Shown here: positions 8,921 through 18,571 of the stretch, one piece after another | How positions within the stretch are numbered: the stretch's first letter is position 1 | Layout of the letters: every line of letters starts with the position of its first letter | Source: Pseudodesulfovibrio sp. S3 | GTDB taxonomy: Bacteria; Desulfobacterota; Desulfovibrionia; Desulfovibrionales; Desulfovibrionaceae | NCBI RefSeq assembly: GCF_004025585.1 | Contig: NZ_QTZO01000004.1 | Location: 124,001 to 188,000, forward strand | Reading direction: 5' to 3' | Length of the DNA: 64,000 nucleotides | Translations under genes and position numbers: made by a program | The notes under the pieces: generated by a model | What the model was told of the DNA's origin: nothing | The model's input: only the letters and a program-made list of their open reading frames with translations | Databases searched by the model: none

Positions 8921-9933
8921 AGTTCAATAACCTCACCGGGTTGGAAGGCGCGGGGAGCGGTCTTGTTCATGATCTCGTCCCAGCGCATGGGGGAGATGCC
9001 CCCCTGTCCGGTTCGTTTGGGGGTCACGTTGGTTTCGGAAAATGGTTCGCCTTGGGCAATGGGGACGGCGGCCACAAGGAACCGCCGGGCGATATTGATG
9101 TTTTCCCTCTCACTGGCGCTCGGCTCTTTGGTGCCGCTGCCCAGTCCCGTTTCAATGTCGCGGATGCCCGCCACCATGGCCTTGAGTTCTTTTGGGTCCA
9201 GAGACGCCGCATGGTCCGGGCCTTCCATGGACTTATCCAGGGTGAAATGCTTTTCGATCACGCGTGCGCCCATGGCCGCAGCCGCAATGGGACAAACGAT
9301 TCCGAGGGTGTGGTCGGAGTATCCCACCTTGCAGTTGGGGAACGCTTTGGCCAGGGTGTTCATGGCCCGCAGGTTCGCATCCTCGATGGGGGTGGGATAC
9401 TGGGTGTTGCAGTGGAGCAGGGTGATCAGCCGCTCCTGCATTCCGGCTTTGGTCAGAATCTCGACAGCAGCATCGACTTCTTCCAACGTGGTCATGCCCG
9501 TGGACAGGATGATCGGCTTGCCTTTGGCTCCGACCTTGCGCAGGTACGGCAGGTTGGTGATCTCGCCGGAGGGAACCTTGACGGTCGAGATGCCGAGTTC
9601 AAGCAGCATGTCCAGGCTGTCGCCATCAAAAGGAGTGGAGAGAAATTCGATGCCCTGCTTCCGGCAGTGGGCGATCAGCATCTCATGGGCCTCTGTGTCC
9701 AGTTCCAGCTTTTTGAGCATGGCGAGTTGGGATTCGTCCGCGTCTGAGGTGCTCTTCTGGTAGCTGGCCTTTGTGGCCGAGTCAGTGACGATTTCCTTGG
9801 CCTTGAAGGTCTGGAATTTGACTGCGTCCGCACCGGCTTGGGCGGCTGCGTCGACCAGGCGGCGGGCCAGTTCCATGTCGCCGCTGTGGTTTACGCCCGC
9901 CTCGGCAATGATGAAGATCGGTGCCTGGTTCAT
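8917..9933 (-). CDS. legI: Nonulosonic (legionaminic) acid synthase
   Basis: A 338-residue NeuB-family enzyme that condenses phosphoenolpyruvate with a six-carbon amino sugar. The NeuB TIM barrel covers residues 1-270 (IIAEAGVNHSGD; VKFQTFKA; VPSGEITNLPYL; HCNTQYPTP; GYSDHT; EKHFTLD) and a C-terminal SAF antifreeze-like domain occupies about 280-338. Preceded 2 nt away by legC and overlapping legG. LegI rather than NeuB or PseI is preferred from the legB/legC/ptmE neighbours. Confidence 0.92.
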   Translation of the reverse strand: MNQAPIFIIAEAGVNHSGDMELARRLVDAAAQAGADAVKFQTFKAKEIVTDSATKASYQKSTSDADESQLAMLKKLELDTEAHEMLIAHCRKQGIEFLSTPFDGDSLDMLLELGISTVKVPSGEITNLPYLRKVGAKGKPIILSTGMTTLEEVDAAVEILTKAGMQERLITLLHCNTQYPTPIEDANLRAMNTLAKAFPNCKVGYSDHTLGIVCPIAAAAMGARVIEKHFTLDKSMEGPDHAASLDPKELKAMVAGIRDIETGLGSGTKEPSASERENINIARRFLVAAVPIAQGEPFSETNVTPKRTGQGGISPMRWDEIMNKTAPRAFQPGEVIEL

Positions 9934-9935
9934 GC

Positions 9936-11060
9936 TTACACCCCTATTCTCGGTCCACTGGGCAGGTTGACGGCGCGATCGCTCAGGAAGCGGGCGTTGG
10001 GCAGGCCGTCAGCGGCATGGCGGGCGTACATGGGCAGGTCTGGCATGAGTGTCCACAGGGGGCGGGTCATGACGTCCCGGTCATTGGAAAGGGCCAGGAA
10101 GGCGTCCCGCTGCTGCTTGTCGTCGAAAAGGACCGTGTTCAGCCAGAAGTTCGAATCGCATCCTTCGGGGGCGTCCACAAAGGTCATACCCGGCTTGTCC
10201 GCGAAAAAGTCGCGATAGGCGGCGGCAATGCGTTTCTTGTCGGCCAGGAGGATATCCAGCCGTTCCATCTGGGCGCAGCCGATTGCGGCATTGATGTTGG
10301 GCATACGGTAGTTCCAGCCGATTTCGTCGTGCCGGAATTCCCAGCGGTGCGGGGTCTTGGCAGTGGTGGTCAGGTGTTTGGCCCTGATGCCCATGTCTTC
10401 GTCATTGGCCAGGATCATGCCGCCGCCGCCGGTGGTGATGGTCTTGTTGCCGTTGTAGCTGAGTACGCCGAGTTTGCCGAAGGTGCCGAGGTGCTGTCCG
10501 TCGAGGTAACTGCCCAAGCCTTCGGCTGCGTCTTCCACCACCGGGATGGCGTGCTGTTCGCAGATGGCGCAGATTTCTCGAATGCGGCAGGCATGGCCCA
10601 CGATGTGGACCGGCACGCAGGCGCTGATGCGTCCTTTGGCCGGGTCGTGGTTTGCCAGGAAGGTGCGCAGGGCGTCCGGGCTCATGCCCAGGGTGTCGCG
10701 GTCGGAGTCGAGAAAGATCGGTTTTGCCCCGGCGTGGGTGATGGCGTTGGCCGTGGCGATGAAGGTCAGTCCCTGGGTCAGGACCAGGTCGCCGGGCAGG
10801 ACATCCACCATGCGCAGGGCCGCGGTCAGGCCGCAGGTTCCGTTGACCACGGCCACGGCCCTTTTGGCGCCGGTGAAGTCCCTGGTCATATCTTCGAACC
10901 GGGTCACGTATTGCCCCACGCTGGACACGAATGTGGTGTCTATGCAGTCTGCGAGGTATTCCTTTTCGCGTCCGGCAAAGACAGGGGCGTGCAGCGGTAT
11001 GAACGCTTCAGGCTCGTTGTAGAGTTGTCTGATGAATGCAATGGTGTCTTCCACGGTCAT
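9936..11060 (-). CDS. legC: PLP-dependent aminotransferase, LegC
   Basis: A 374-residue DegT/DnrJ/EryC1-type aminotransferase, expected to aminate the 4-keto sugar made by LegB. The start at 11060 matches the LegC-type N-terminus (FIRQLYN...IPLHAPVF), followed by TFVSSVGQYVTRFE. Cofactor motifs seen: NGTCGL, VVEDAAEGLGS and SYNGNKTITTGGGG, with the Schiff-base lysine in NGNK. The frame is open to 11180 but that would overlap legB by over 100 nt. Only 2 nt separate it from legB. Confidence 0.9.
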   Translation of the reverse strand: MTVEDTIAFIRQLYNEPEAFIPLHAPVFAGREKEYLADCIDTTFVSSVGQYVTRFEDMTRDFTGAKRAVAVVNGTCGLTAALRMVDVLPGDLVLTQGLTFIATANAITHAGAKPIFLDSDRDTLGMSPDALRTFLANHDPAKGRISACVPVHIVGHACRIREICAICEQHAIPVVEDAAEGLGSYLDGQHLGTFGKLGVLSYNGNKTITTGGGGMILANDEDMGIRAKHLTTTAKTPHRWEFRHDEIGWNYRMPNINAAIGCAQMERLDILLADKKRIAAAYRDFFADKPGMTFVDAPEGCDSNFWLNTVLFDDKQQRDAFLALSNDRDVMTRPLWTLMPDLPMYARHAADGLPNARFLSDRAVNLPSGPRIGV

Positions 11061-11062
11061 TC

Positions 11063-12073
11063 CTAGATGTTGTAGATATCGGCTTTGTAGCGTCTGAGAT
11101 TTTCGGGATCGGCGAACCATTGGGCCGTCAGTTCGAGGCCGCGCTTGAAACCGTCCAGGCCGCCGAATTCCGGCTCCCATCCGCAGAGTTTGCGGACCTT
11201 TTCATTGCCTGCGAACAACCTTTCGACCTCGCTCTTTTCCGGTCGGACGCGCCCCTGGTCGCAGACGATCTCGATGTCGGCGTTCATGACTTCGGCAATG
11301 GCCTTGGCCGTGTTACCGATGGAGACTTCGAACCCGCTGCCAACGTTGACCACTTCGCCCACGCATGCGTCGGAGGCGGCCACGGCCTCGAAGCCGCGCA
11401 CGGTGTCGTCCACATAGTTGAAATCGCGGGTGGGGGTGAGAGCGCCGAGCTTGATCTGTTTAGCGCCGTTGGCAATCTGGGTGATGACCGTGGGAATGAC
11501 GGCGCGGGCGGATTGCCGGGGGCCGTAGGTGTTGAACGGGCGGATGATGGAGATCGGGGTTTCAAAGGCGTTGTAAAAACTCATGGCGATCTGGTCCGCG
11601 CCGATCTTGGTGGCCGAGTAGGGGGATTGACCTTGCAATGGATGGTCCTCGGTGATGGGCACGAACCGCGCCGTGCCGTAGACCTCGCTGGTGGAGGTGA
11701 CCACGACGCGTTCCACGCCGAGATCTCTGGCCGCCTGGACAATATTCAGGGTACCCTTGACGTTGGTGTCCACGTAGGTGTCGGGGGAGTGGTAGGAATA
11801 GGGTATGGCGATGAGCGCGGCCAGGTGCATGACCACATCGCACCCCTTCATGGCCTCGCGTACGCCGTTGGGGTCGCGAATATCTCCGGCGAAGATTTCC
11901 AGGTTGTCCCGGATTTCCTTGGGCGATTCGTCGAGCCAGCCCCAGGAATTGAACGAGTTGTACAGGACAAAGGCACGCACCGAGTGGCCTTGGCGGACAA
12001 GGTGTTCGACAAGATGTGATCCGATGAAACCGTCCGAGCCGGTGACCAGTATTTTCTTTTTGTTGAGATTCAT
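11063..12073 (-). CDS. legB: Nucleotide-sugar 4,6-dehydratase, LegB
   Basis: A 336-residue extended SDR. The glycine motif GSDGFIG is at residues 12-18, and TSTSEVYG and YSATK give the catalytic Ser/Thr and Tyr-Lys pair; RPFNTYGPRQSARAVIPTVI is typical of the LegB branch. It would convert a GDP- or UDP-N-acetylglucosamine to the 4-keto-6-deoxy sugar, the first committed step. GGAG precedes the ATG at 7 nt, and a strong promoter lies 50 nt upstream, so this is the first gene of the operon running to 2924. Confidence 0.93.
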   Translation of the reverse strand: MNLNKKKILVTGSDGFIGSHLVEHLVRQGHSVRAFVLYNSFNSWGWLDESPKEIRDNLEIFAGDIRDPNGVREAMKGCDVVMHLAALIAIPYSYHSPDTYVDTNVKGTLNIVQAARDLGVERVVVTSTSEVYGTARFVPITEDHPLQGQSPYSATKIGADQIAMSFYNAFETPISIIRPFNTYGPRQSARAVIPTVITQIANGAKQIKLGALTPTRDFNYVDDTVRGFEAVAASDACVGEVVNVGSGFEVSIGNTAKAIAEVMNADIEIVCDQGRVRPEKSEVERLFAGNEKVRKLCGWEPEFGGLDGFKRGLELTAQWFADPENLRRYKADIYNI

Positions 12074-12122
12074 GTTGCTCCAGCGGTGTTGACCGGGAAA
12101 ATGGCGAATGATGATGCTCTGC

Positions 12123-12151
12123 TATATATATCCAGTCCGGGGCTATGGCAA
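12123..12151 (-). promoter_or_regulatory. Promoter of the leg operon
   Basis: Reading leftward, TTGCCA (12151-12146) and TATATA (12128-12123) are separated by exactly 17 nt. This is a near-consensus sigma-70 promoter 50 nt before legB, in the 117-nt gap after the GT9 gene. It would drive the whole nine-gene operon. Predicted by eye. Confidence 0.65.
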
Positions 12152-12190
12152 GGCAGGGAGAGGGGGAAGCCGGGATGAGCTGTTCGGGAA

Positions 12191-13222
12191 TCATTCCATC
12201 TTGAAGGCAAGCAGGCGCAGGGCTTCGTCCAGACACTCTTCAGGCAGGAAGGTCTCCAGGCATTCAATGGTTTCGCAGGTGTTCTTGTTGCAGGACCGGC
12301 AGGGAAGCCCCTTGTCCACGCTCGAATGTTTTTCGGTTTTGGGGCACCAGCCGAAACCAGTGGCGCCGTGAATGGACAGTGACGGGGTATCCACGGCCAC
12401 GGCAAAGTGCCGGGGGGCCGAGCAGTTGCCCACGTGCAGGGCTGCCTTGGCCTGGACAGCCGCCATTTGGCGCAAGGTGAGCATCTCCCTTGAGACGATT
12501 GCGCCGTCGCCGGCAATTTCGGCTACCTTTTGGGCCACTTCCAATTCACCTGGACCATAGAGAATGAAGAACTTGAGGACCGGGTGCTTTTCGCGCAGGA
12601 GCTTGATCAGTCCGGCAAAGTGTCTCTCGGGCCACTTGCGGGTGATACGGCGGTGGCTGGGGTCAATGGTGACGAACCGGTGCGGCTCCATGCCCTGGGC
12701 CTTGATAAAGGCGTCGGCCCACTGCTTCTCTTCGTCCGTGAGGTATATCTTGGGCAACTGGCCGTCCCAGTGTATGCCGAGCGGGCGCATGATGCTCGCC
12801 TTCAGCATGGCCGCATAGCCGTAGATGACGTCGCTGAAATGCGTGTATAAAAATCTGTTGTACCAGGCCGTTTCCTGGGTAAGCTTGACCTCGGCGTTGG
12901 AAAACATGAGTACGTACCGACACCTGGGCAGTCGCTGGAAATCCACGATGAGATCATAACCTGATCTGCCCACTTGGGCATACCATTTGAATGCTGCCAA
13001 AGGGTTCTTGAGTGCCTTCTTGTCAATGGCCCAGACATGGGAAAGATGCGGGTTGTTCTCCACCACAGGCAGACATTTTTTTTCCGTGAGAAGGTGAATC
13101 TCCGCTTGAGGAAACCGTTCCTTCAAGAGCTGGATGGACGGCGTCGCAAGCAGGACGTCGCCGATCTGCCTGAGTTGGCAGACGAGTATCTTTTTGGGGT
13201 GAAGGTTTGAGATGTCTTTCAT
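12191..13222 (-). CDS. Glycosyltransferase family 9 (heptosyltransferase-like)
   Basis: A 343-residue ADP-heptose:LPS heptosyltransferase-like protein. Features: KKILVCQLRQIGDVLLATPSIQLLK at the N-terminus, DLIVDFQ, ITRKWPERHFAGLI, and HVGNCSAPRHFAVAVDTPSLSIHGAT in the nucleotide-binding half. It would transfer a sugar, often heptose, from a nucleotide donor to lipid-linked glycan on the cytoplasmic side. A Cys-rich tail (CRSCNKNTC) resembles that seen in several GT9 proteins. It follows the GT-C gene by 12 nt. A heptose-nucleotide pathway encoded at 18.6-21.7 kb makes a heptose donor plausible. Confidence 0.85.
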   Translation of the reverse strand: MKDISNLHPKKILVCQLRQIGDVLLATPSIQLLKERFPQAEIHLLTEKKCLPVVENNPHLSHVWAIDKKALKNPLAAFKWYAQVGRSGYDLIVDFQRLPRCRYVLMFSNAEVKLTQETAWYNRFLYTHFSDVIYGYAAMLKASIMRPLGIHWDGQLPKIYLTDEEKQWADAFIKAQGMEPHRFVTIDPSHRRITRKWPERHFAGLIKLLREKHPVLKFFILYGPGELEVAQKVAEIAGDGAIVSREMLTLRQMAAVQAKAALHVGNCSAPRHFAVAVDTPSLSIHGATGFGWCPKTEKHSSVDKGLPCRSCNKNTCETIECLETFLPEECLDEALRLLAFKME

Positions 13223-13234
13223 TAATTATATTGG

Positions 13235-14719
13235 TTATCGAGTGATGGGATATGCTGCGTGGTTTCTTGTTCCGAAAACACTCTCTGCAGCGGGTTGCTC
13301 TGCATTCCCGTTTGTGGATGGAAGTATGTATACATACTTGTCCACGCGGACAAGCGGTCTGTCATGGTATTCCTTGAATCTGTTGACATCACTCAGGAAC
13401 AGGGAGGCTATTCGCTGTTGGTTGCGCCTCATGTCAAGATTGATTTCTTTGTCCTTACGATTTCTTCTTTTCTTTTCCCCGGTAAACACTTCGATAAGTA
13501 CTTTTTCGATGAAATTGGGTTGCCATGGTTCATAGACCATGCGGATAGGCTGATCCGCATCCAGGGTCGGTTTCAGTATGGCATAATCGCGCGATACTTG
13601 AATCAGAGTGTTGGTCGGGGGGATTTTCATGATACTGAAAATGGTGAATGCTGCAAAGAGGATGCTGATCAAGGCAACGCCGATACGGGGGCGACGGTCT
13701 TTGAGTTTGAGGAGAAACCACATGAGTAGCAGGATTCCGTATGGGGAGTAGATCGGCCATTTGCGGGAGCCGAAGGGCATGGCCAGTTTTATGGGCAATA
13801 TGCTCGACACCATGTAGAGCATCAGGAATACGCCAATGAAATACAGCGCGGCGATTCCCCAGAGTCGTTTGTCCTTTTCCCTGAAGGCGAATAATCCAGC
13901 CCCGAATGTCAGGATTGCTACAGGGAGTAATCCTTTTATCTTGATGAGATCGCTGAACTGCATCAGGTATTTCTTCAAGGGAATAAAGAGGTCGTTCTGG
14001 TTGCCGTATGAAGAGGCGAAAAGCAGGCCGAGACGTCCCTTGGGGTTGCCTGAATCCCACCAGAACCAGCCCCATTCCGCAAAGCACAGGCCAGCGGCAA
14101 CAGCTGTGAAAATCAGAACTGCGCGGAAGTTTCTTGTTGGCAGCCAGATGAGCATAACGGCTCCGGGGTAACTGTAAATCATGGTCACCCGCGCTCCCCA
14201 GCCAAGGAAGAAAACAATACCGGCGAGCACGAGGGTCGATGTTGAACGGGTCTCAATCCAGCAGAGGATGAGCCAGACCATGATCGCTATATAGGCCATT
14301 TCGAAGACACCGGGCCAGAGTTGGCTGCCCGAGCGTGCCATGAGAGGGAGTAGCACTGTCAGGAGGGCGCTACTGAGGCCGAGCCTGGGACCTTGGAGAC
14401 GTTCCCCTATCAGGTAGATAAATACCGCGCCGATTGAAGAGAAAAGGATTGGCAGGATCGCAGAGACGGCCGGGTGCGGGCCGAATAGTTTTATCAGACC
14501 GGCAAGTGGCAGAACAATGACCCAACGCATGGAGTGATTGTACCAATGCGTGACTCCAAGCCCTTCTGCTATGCGGTGTGCCTGCATCCATCGTTCGGCA
14601 TTGTCACCGCCCAGGTCAAGGTACTCGAGCGTCATGATTCGAACTACGACGCTGAAGAGGAAGAGGAGCATGAGCGCCAGAGAGCGGTTATTTTCAACCC
14701 AGTCCATGAATCTAGTCAT
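13235..14719 (-). CDS. Multi-spanning membrane glycosyltransferase (GT-C, GT39/ArnT-like)
   Basis: A 494-residue integral membrane protein with about ten hydrophobic segments in the first 360 residues and a soluble tail. The conserved acidic pair of GT-C enzymes may be in YLDLGGDNAERWM in the first periplasmic loop. Such proteins use polyprenyl-phosphate sugars to decorate lipids or proteins. The frame is open to 14755, but ATG 14719 has a strong GGAGG with 6-nt spacing, so it is the better start. Base composition is somewhat lower in GC than the leg operon. Assignment is to the superfamily only. Confidence 0.65.
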   Translation of the reverse strand: MTRFMDWVENNRSLALMLLFLFSVVVRIMTLEYLDLGGDNAERWMQAHRIAEGLGVTHWYNHSMRWVIVLPLAGLIKLFGPHPAVSAILPILFSSIGAVFIYLIGERLQGPRLGLSSALLTVLLPLMARSGSQLWPGVFEMAYIAIMVWLILCWIETRSTSTLVLAGIVFFLGWGARVTMIYSYPGAVMLIWLPTRNFRAVLIFTAVAAGLCFAEWGWFWWDSGNPKGRLGLLFASSYGNQNDLFIPLKKYLMQFSDLIKIKGLLPVAILTFGAGLFAFREKDKRLWGIAALYFIGVFLMLYMVSSILPIKLAMPFGSRKWPIYSPYGILLLMWFLLKLKDRRPRIGVALISILFAAFTIFSIMKIPPTNTLIQVSRDYAILKPTLDADQPIRMVYEPWQPNFIEKVLIEVFTGEKKRRNRKDKEINLDMRRNQQRIASLFLSDVNRFKEYHDRPLVRVDKYVYILPSTNGNAEQPAAESVFGTRNHAAYPITR

Positions 14720-14782
14720 TTTTTCCTCCGGCTGTATCTGCTTCGATTGCGACATGCAGATGGATCGGCTAGGTGCGGTATT

Positions 14783-15547
14783 TTATTTCTCGGCAACAAT
14801 GAGGAGCGATCCGGAAAACTGGCGCAGAACAGGTGTGTGTTCTATGCATTTACCTAGGCTTGATACGAAACCGATCAGTGATTCTGGTGTCGCGGGGTGG
14901 AGCCAGTCAAAAGGGGTTATATCGATTTTGTTGAAGCCGACCCCCTGGAGCGTTTTTTTCAGGGATGAATGGACAAAGGCGGTTTCATTTTCCGAAATAT
15001 GGGAAAACAGGTGCCGGAACCTTCGTTCTATAAAAATTTGGGGGTTGAGCATGTTCGGTTCAGCAAAAGCGATCTTGCCACCAGGCTTGAGCAACTCATG
15101 AATTTTCGGGAAAGCCTGTTCTATTTCAAGATGGTGGAGAATTGATGAGCCGATGATGGCGTCAAATGCTCCATCCGTGCCGCATTCCTCGAAAGGAGAG
15201 CAGATAAAACAGACTTCTGCCTTTCCGAAATCGCGTTTTTTAGCTTTTTCCAGCAGATGAGGCGACAGGTCGCATGCAAGAATATCTGCACCGTATTTGG
15301 CGAATTTTTCAGTGAAGTTGCCTGTGCCGCAGCCGATTTCAAGTACTCTCATGCCTTTGGCCAAGCCGGCACCTTCTGCAATGAGCTGCGCACGTCTTTC
15401 AGCACGTATTTTTCCGGCCAGGCTTCCCCATCCCCAAATGGCTTCACTTTCGCCTTGGGCTATTTTTTCCCCATGCGCGATTTCGTTCTTCTTCCGAACC
15501 TCGAAATCGGTTTTGCTTGATGTTCGAGACTGTGTGTTTTTATTCAT
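14783..15547 (-). CDS. Class I SAM-dependent methyltransferase
   Basis: A 254-residue methyltransferase with motif I VLEIGCGTGNF, acidic post-I DLS, DAIIGSSILHHL and an LLKPGGKIAFAEPN motif. The N-terminal 50 residues are polar and charged. Found between a GT-C enzyme and a methyltransferase-GT2 fusion, it probably methylates a sugar or a lipid intermediate of the surface glycan; acceptor unknown. Confidence 0.82.
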   Translation of the reverse strand: MNKNTQSRTSSKTDFEVRKKNEIAHGEKIAQGESEAIWGWGSLAGKIRAERRAQLIAEGAGLAKGMRVLEIGCGTGNFTEKFAKYGADILACDLSPHLLEKAKKRDFGKAEVCFICSPFEECGTDGAFDAIIGSSILHHLEIEQAFPKIHELLKPGGKIAFAEPNMLNPQIFIERRFRHLFSHISENETAFVHSSLKKTLQGVGFNKIDITPFDWLHPATPESLIGFVSSLGKCIEHTPVLRQFSGSLLIVAEK

Positions 15548-15610
15548 CGGGGAAAACCTGTCTGCAATCGCTTGTTGATGGCTTGCATCGGTTGATACGG
15601 ATTTGGGAAT

Positions 15611-17056
15611 CTATTTGAATTTTCTGAATGCCGCCATACACATGCGCAGCATGACCAGGGCGTTTTTCAGCCTGCCGGTCATCTTGGTTTCGCCGTGGAC
15701 GCGCTCCATGTATCGCACGGGCAGGTCCTGGTGCTTGAGTCCGAGCCGGGCCGCACCGAAGATGAGCTCGTAATCGCCCCATCGGTCGTTGATGCCCCAA
15801 CTGCCGAGCAGGTTCCTCAGCCGCAGCCAGTCTTTGCGCCACAGCACTTTGGTGCCGCACAGCGTGTCGGTGACGGATTGGCTCAGGATGTACGAGAAGA
15901 GCATGCTGAACGCCTTGTTGCCGAAGATATTGGCGAGGCGCATGGCCTCGTCGCGCATGGGATAGATCGAGCGGGTGCCGTTGATGAATTCGCCCTTGTT
16001 GGTTGCCATGGCATTGTAGAATTTGGGCAGGTCTTCGGGCGGTACGGTCAGGTCGCCGTCCAGAATCATGACGATGTCCTGTGTGGCCGCGTTGAAGCCG
16101 GTCCAGACGTTTTCAGCCTTGCATATGCCAGGGCCGTTCACGAGCTTGATGTCCTTGTCCGGATGTTCTTTCTGCATACGTCTGACCACGTCCGGGGTGC
16201 CGTCGGTGGAGTTGTCGTCGCAGAAGATCAGTTCGGTGTGCTTGCCCATCTTCGGCGTGCGCAGGACAGCGGCTTCAATGTTGTCTGCCTCGTCCTTGCA
16301 CGGAACGATCACGGAAACGCCGAAGTCCTCCACGCTTTTGGCCGGGAGCGGACGGGCCACCATGATATTCATGAGGCAAAGATGGTTGATGAGCGGCAGC
16401 CCTGCAACGTATTTGTTGATCAGTTCTGAAACGACCGGGACCTTGTAGGGGAGAAGAATTTTGCGGGTGTGCTGGGTTGCCTCGAAACCGGCCAGGGTGA
16501 CGAGTTGCTCGATGTGTGCCTTGGACAGCCAGTTCTGCGGCGTGCTCGGCCGCTTCATGTTCCATTTCTCGGCGGCCTTGAGCAGCGGTTTCCAGATGAA
16601 ATTATACCAGGTGATGATGATGCGTGTCTCGGCATGGCAGGCCGGATGAAGCTTCTCCATGGCGGTCTGCACGTCGAACATGTTGTTCACTGCATCCACA
16701 ATGAGGATGTAGTCAAACTGCTCTTCCGCTTCGAATGCTTCGGGTACGCACTCATGGAATGTATACTCCGGGCGGGCCTTGCGGGCCACGTCCACGAGTT
16801 GCGGTGCGGATTCAATGCCCACACCGTATGCGGGTTCGGTCCAAGTCAGATACTGTCCGGCATCGGCGTTCACCGCCAGCACGCGCTTGCCGGGTTCGAC
16901 ATAAAACGCGACGAGTTGGCGGAGCTTTTCATAGAAATAGCCTTTGCGCCCGGACAAGTCGTTGACGCGCTCTTTGGCACGGGCGTCGTAAACGTCGATG
17001 TATTCCTGTCTGTGGTCGGTCCTGCATTGCTCGTACAAGTCGAATATACTGGTCAT
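15611..17056 (-). CDS. Methyltransferase-like / glycosyltransferase family 2 fusion
   Basis: A 481-residue two-domain protein. The N-terminal half (about residues 1-230) has a divergent Rossmann methyltransferase-like layout (GKRVLAVNADAGQYLTW; FDYILIVDAVNNM). The C-terminal half (about 245-480) is a GT2 enzyme: VSVIVPCKDEADNIEAAV, CDDNSTDGT and LDGDLTVPPEDL holding the DxD metal motif. ATG at 17056 has AAGGA 9 nt upstream and is preferred to the open frame up to 17176, which would overlap the epimerase gene. The methyltransferase motif I is degenerate (VNADAGQY), so that half may be non-catalytic. Confidence 0.78.
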   Translation of the reverse strand: MTSIFDLYEQCRTDHRQEYIDVYDARAKERVNDLSGRKGYFYEKLRQLVAFYVEPGKRVLAVNADAGQYLTWTEPAYGVGIESAPQLVDVARKARPEYTFHECVPEAFEAEEQFDYILIVDAVNNMFDVQTAMEKLHPACHAETRIIITWYNFIWKPLLKAAEKWNMKRPSTPQNWLSKAHIEQLVTLAGFEATQHTRKILLPYKVPVVSELINKYVAGLPLINHLCLMNIMVARPLPAKSVEDFGVSVIVPCKDEADNIEAAVLRTPKMGKHTELIFCDDNSTDGTPDVVRRMQKEHPDKDIKLVNGPGICKAENVWTGFNAATQDIVMILDGDLTVPPEDLPKFYNAMATNKGEFINGTRSIYPMRDEAMRLANIFGNKAFSMLFSYILSQSVTDTLCGTKVLWRKDWLRLRNLLGSWGINDRWGDYELIFGAARLGLKHQDLPVRYMERVHGETKMTGRLKNALVMLRMCMAAFRKFK

Positions 17057-17066
17057 GCCGGTGTCC

Positions 17067-18134
<1,068 letters not shown>

Positions 18135-18571
18135 GAATGGTTTCTCCTCGTATTTGTTCTCTTCCGCAAAACCAGTATCTCGTTTGAAGGGGGGGCCATG
18201 CCGTCATTATGGTTTTCGAGTAGCGAAGCAGACCGGCCGTGAAAGGATGGAATAAAATTATCCTTTGTTGAGATATGGCAGGGGGCTAATGATAAATTGT
18301 AGTATTCCAAAAGGTTGTTATTTTTCGTAGGCTCATGTTTCATGTCGCCCAAAGTTGCAACAAAATTTATTCACCCATTATAAGCAAGTTGGTCAAGGGA
18401 AAAAAGGGAACGGATGGATAGGTTCGTTTGGGTTCATTGTTTCCTTTTTTCTGTTGGACCGAGTTGGCGTTTTGATTTGAGCGAGGAGGGTTCTTCATGT
18501 GGTGTCGGCTCGGCCTCTTCTTTTTAACGGTCGGAGTTGACGTGTTATTCATGAGCATATAATTGGTTCCT
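18135..18571. other. Divergent intergenic region
   Basis: This 437-nt AT-richer gap separates the leftward epimerase gene from the rightward HldE-like gene. It should hold promoters for both directions; one is proposed for the rightward operon at 18355-18383. A G7 run is present at about 18189-18195. Short open frames here lack ribosome sites and family resemblance, and no RNA gene was recognised. Confidence 0.6.
18355..18383 (+). promoter_or_regulatory. Putative promoter of the heptose-type operon
   Basis: TTGCAA (18355-18360) and TTATAA (18378-18383) with a 17-nt spacer. Transcription would begin near 18390 and leave about 180 nt of untranslated leader before the HldE-like gene. Confidence 0.45.

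Noticed and set aside
11036-12019. Open frames of 300 and more codons on the plus strand across the leg operon
   Set aside because: Opposite to legB, legC, legI and others with intact motifs; no domain recognised.
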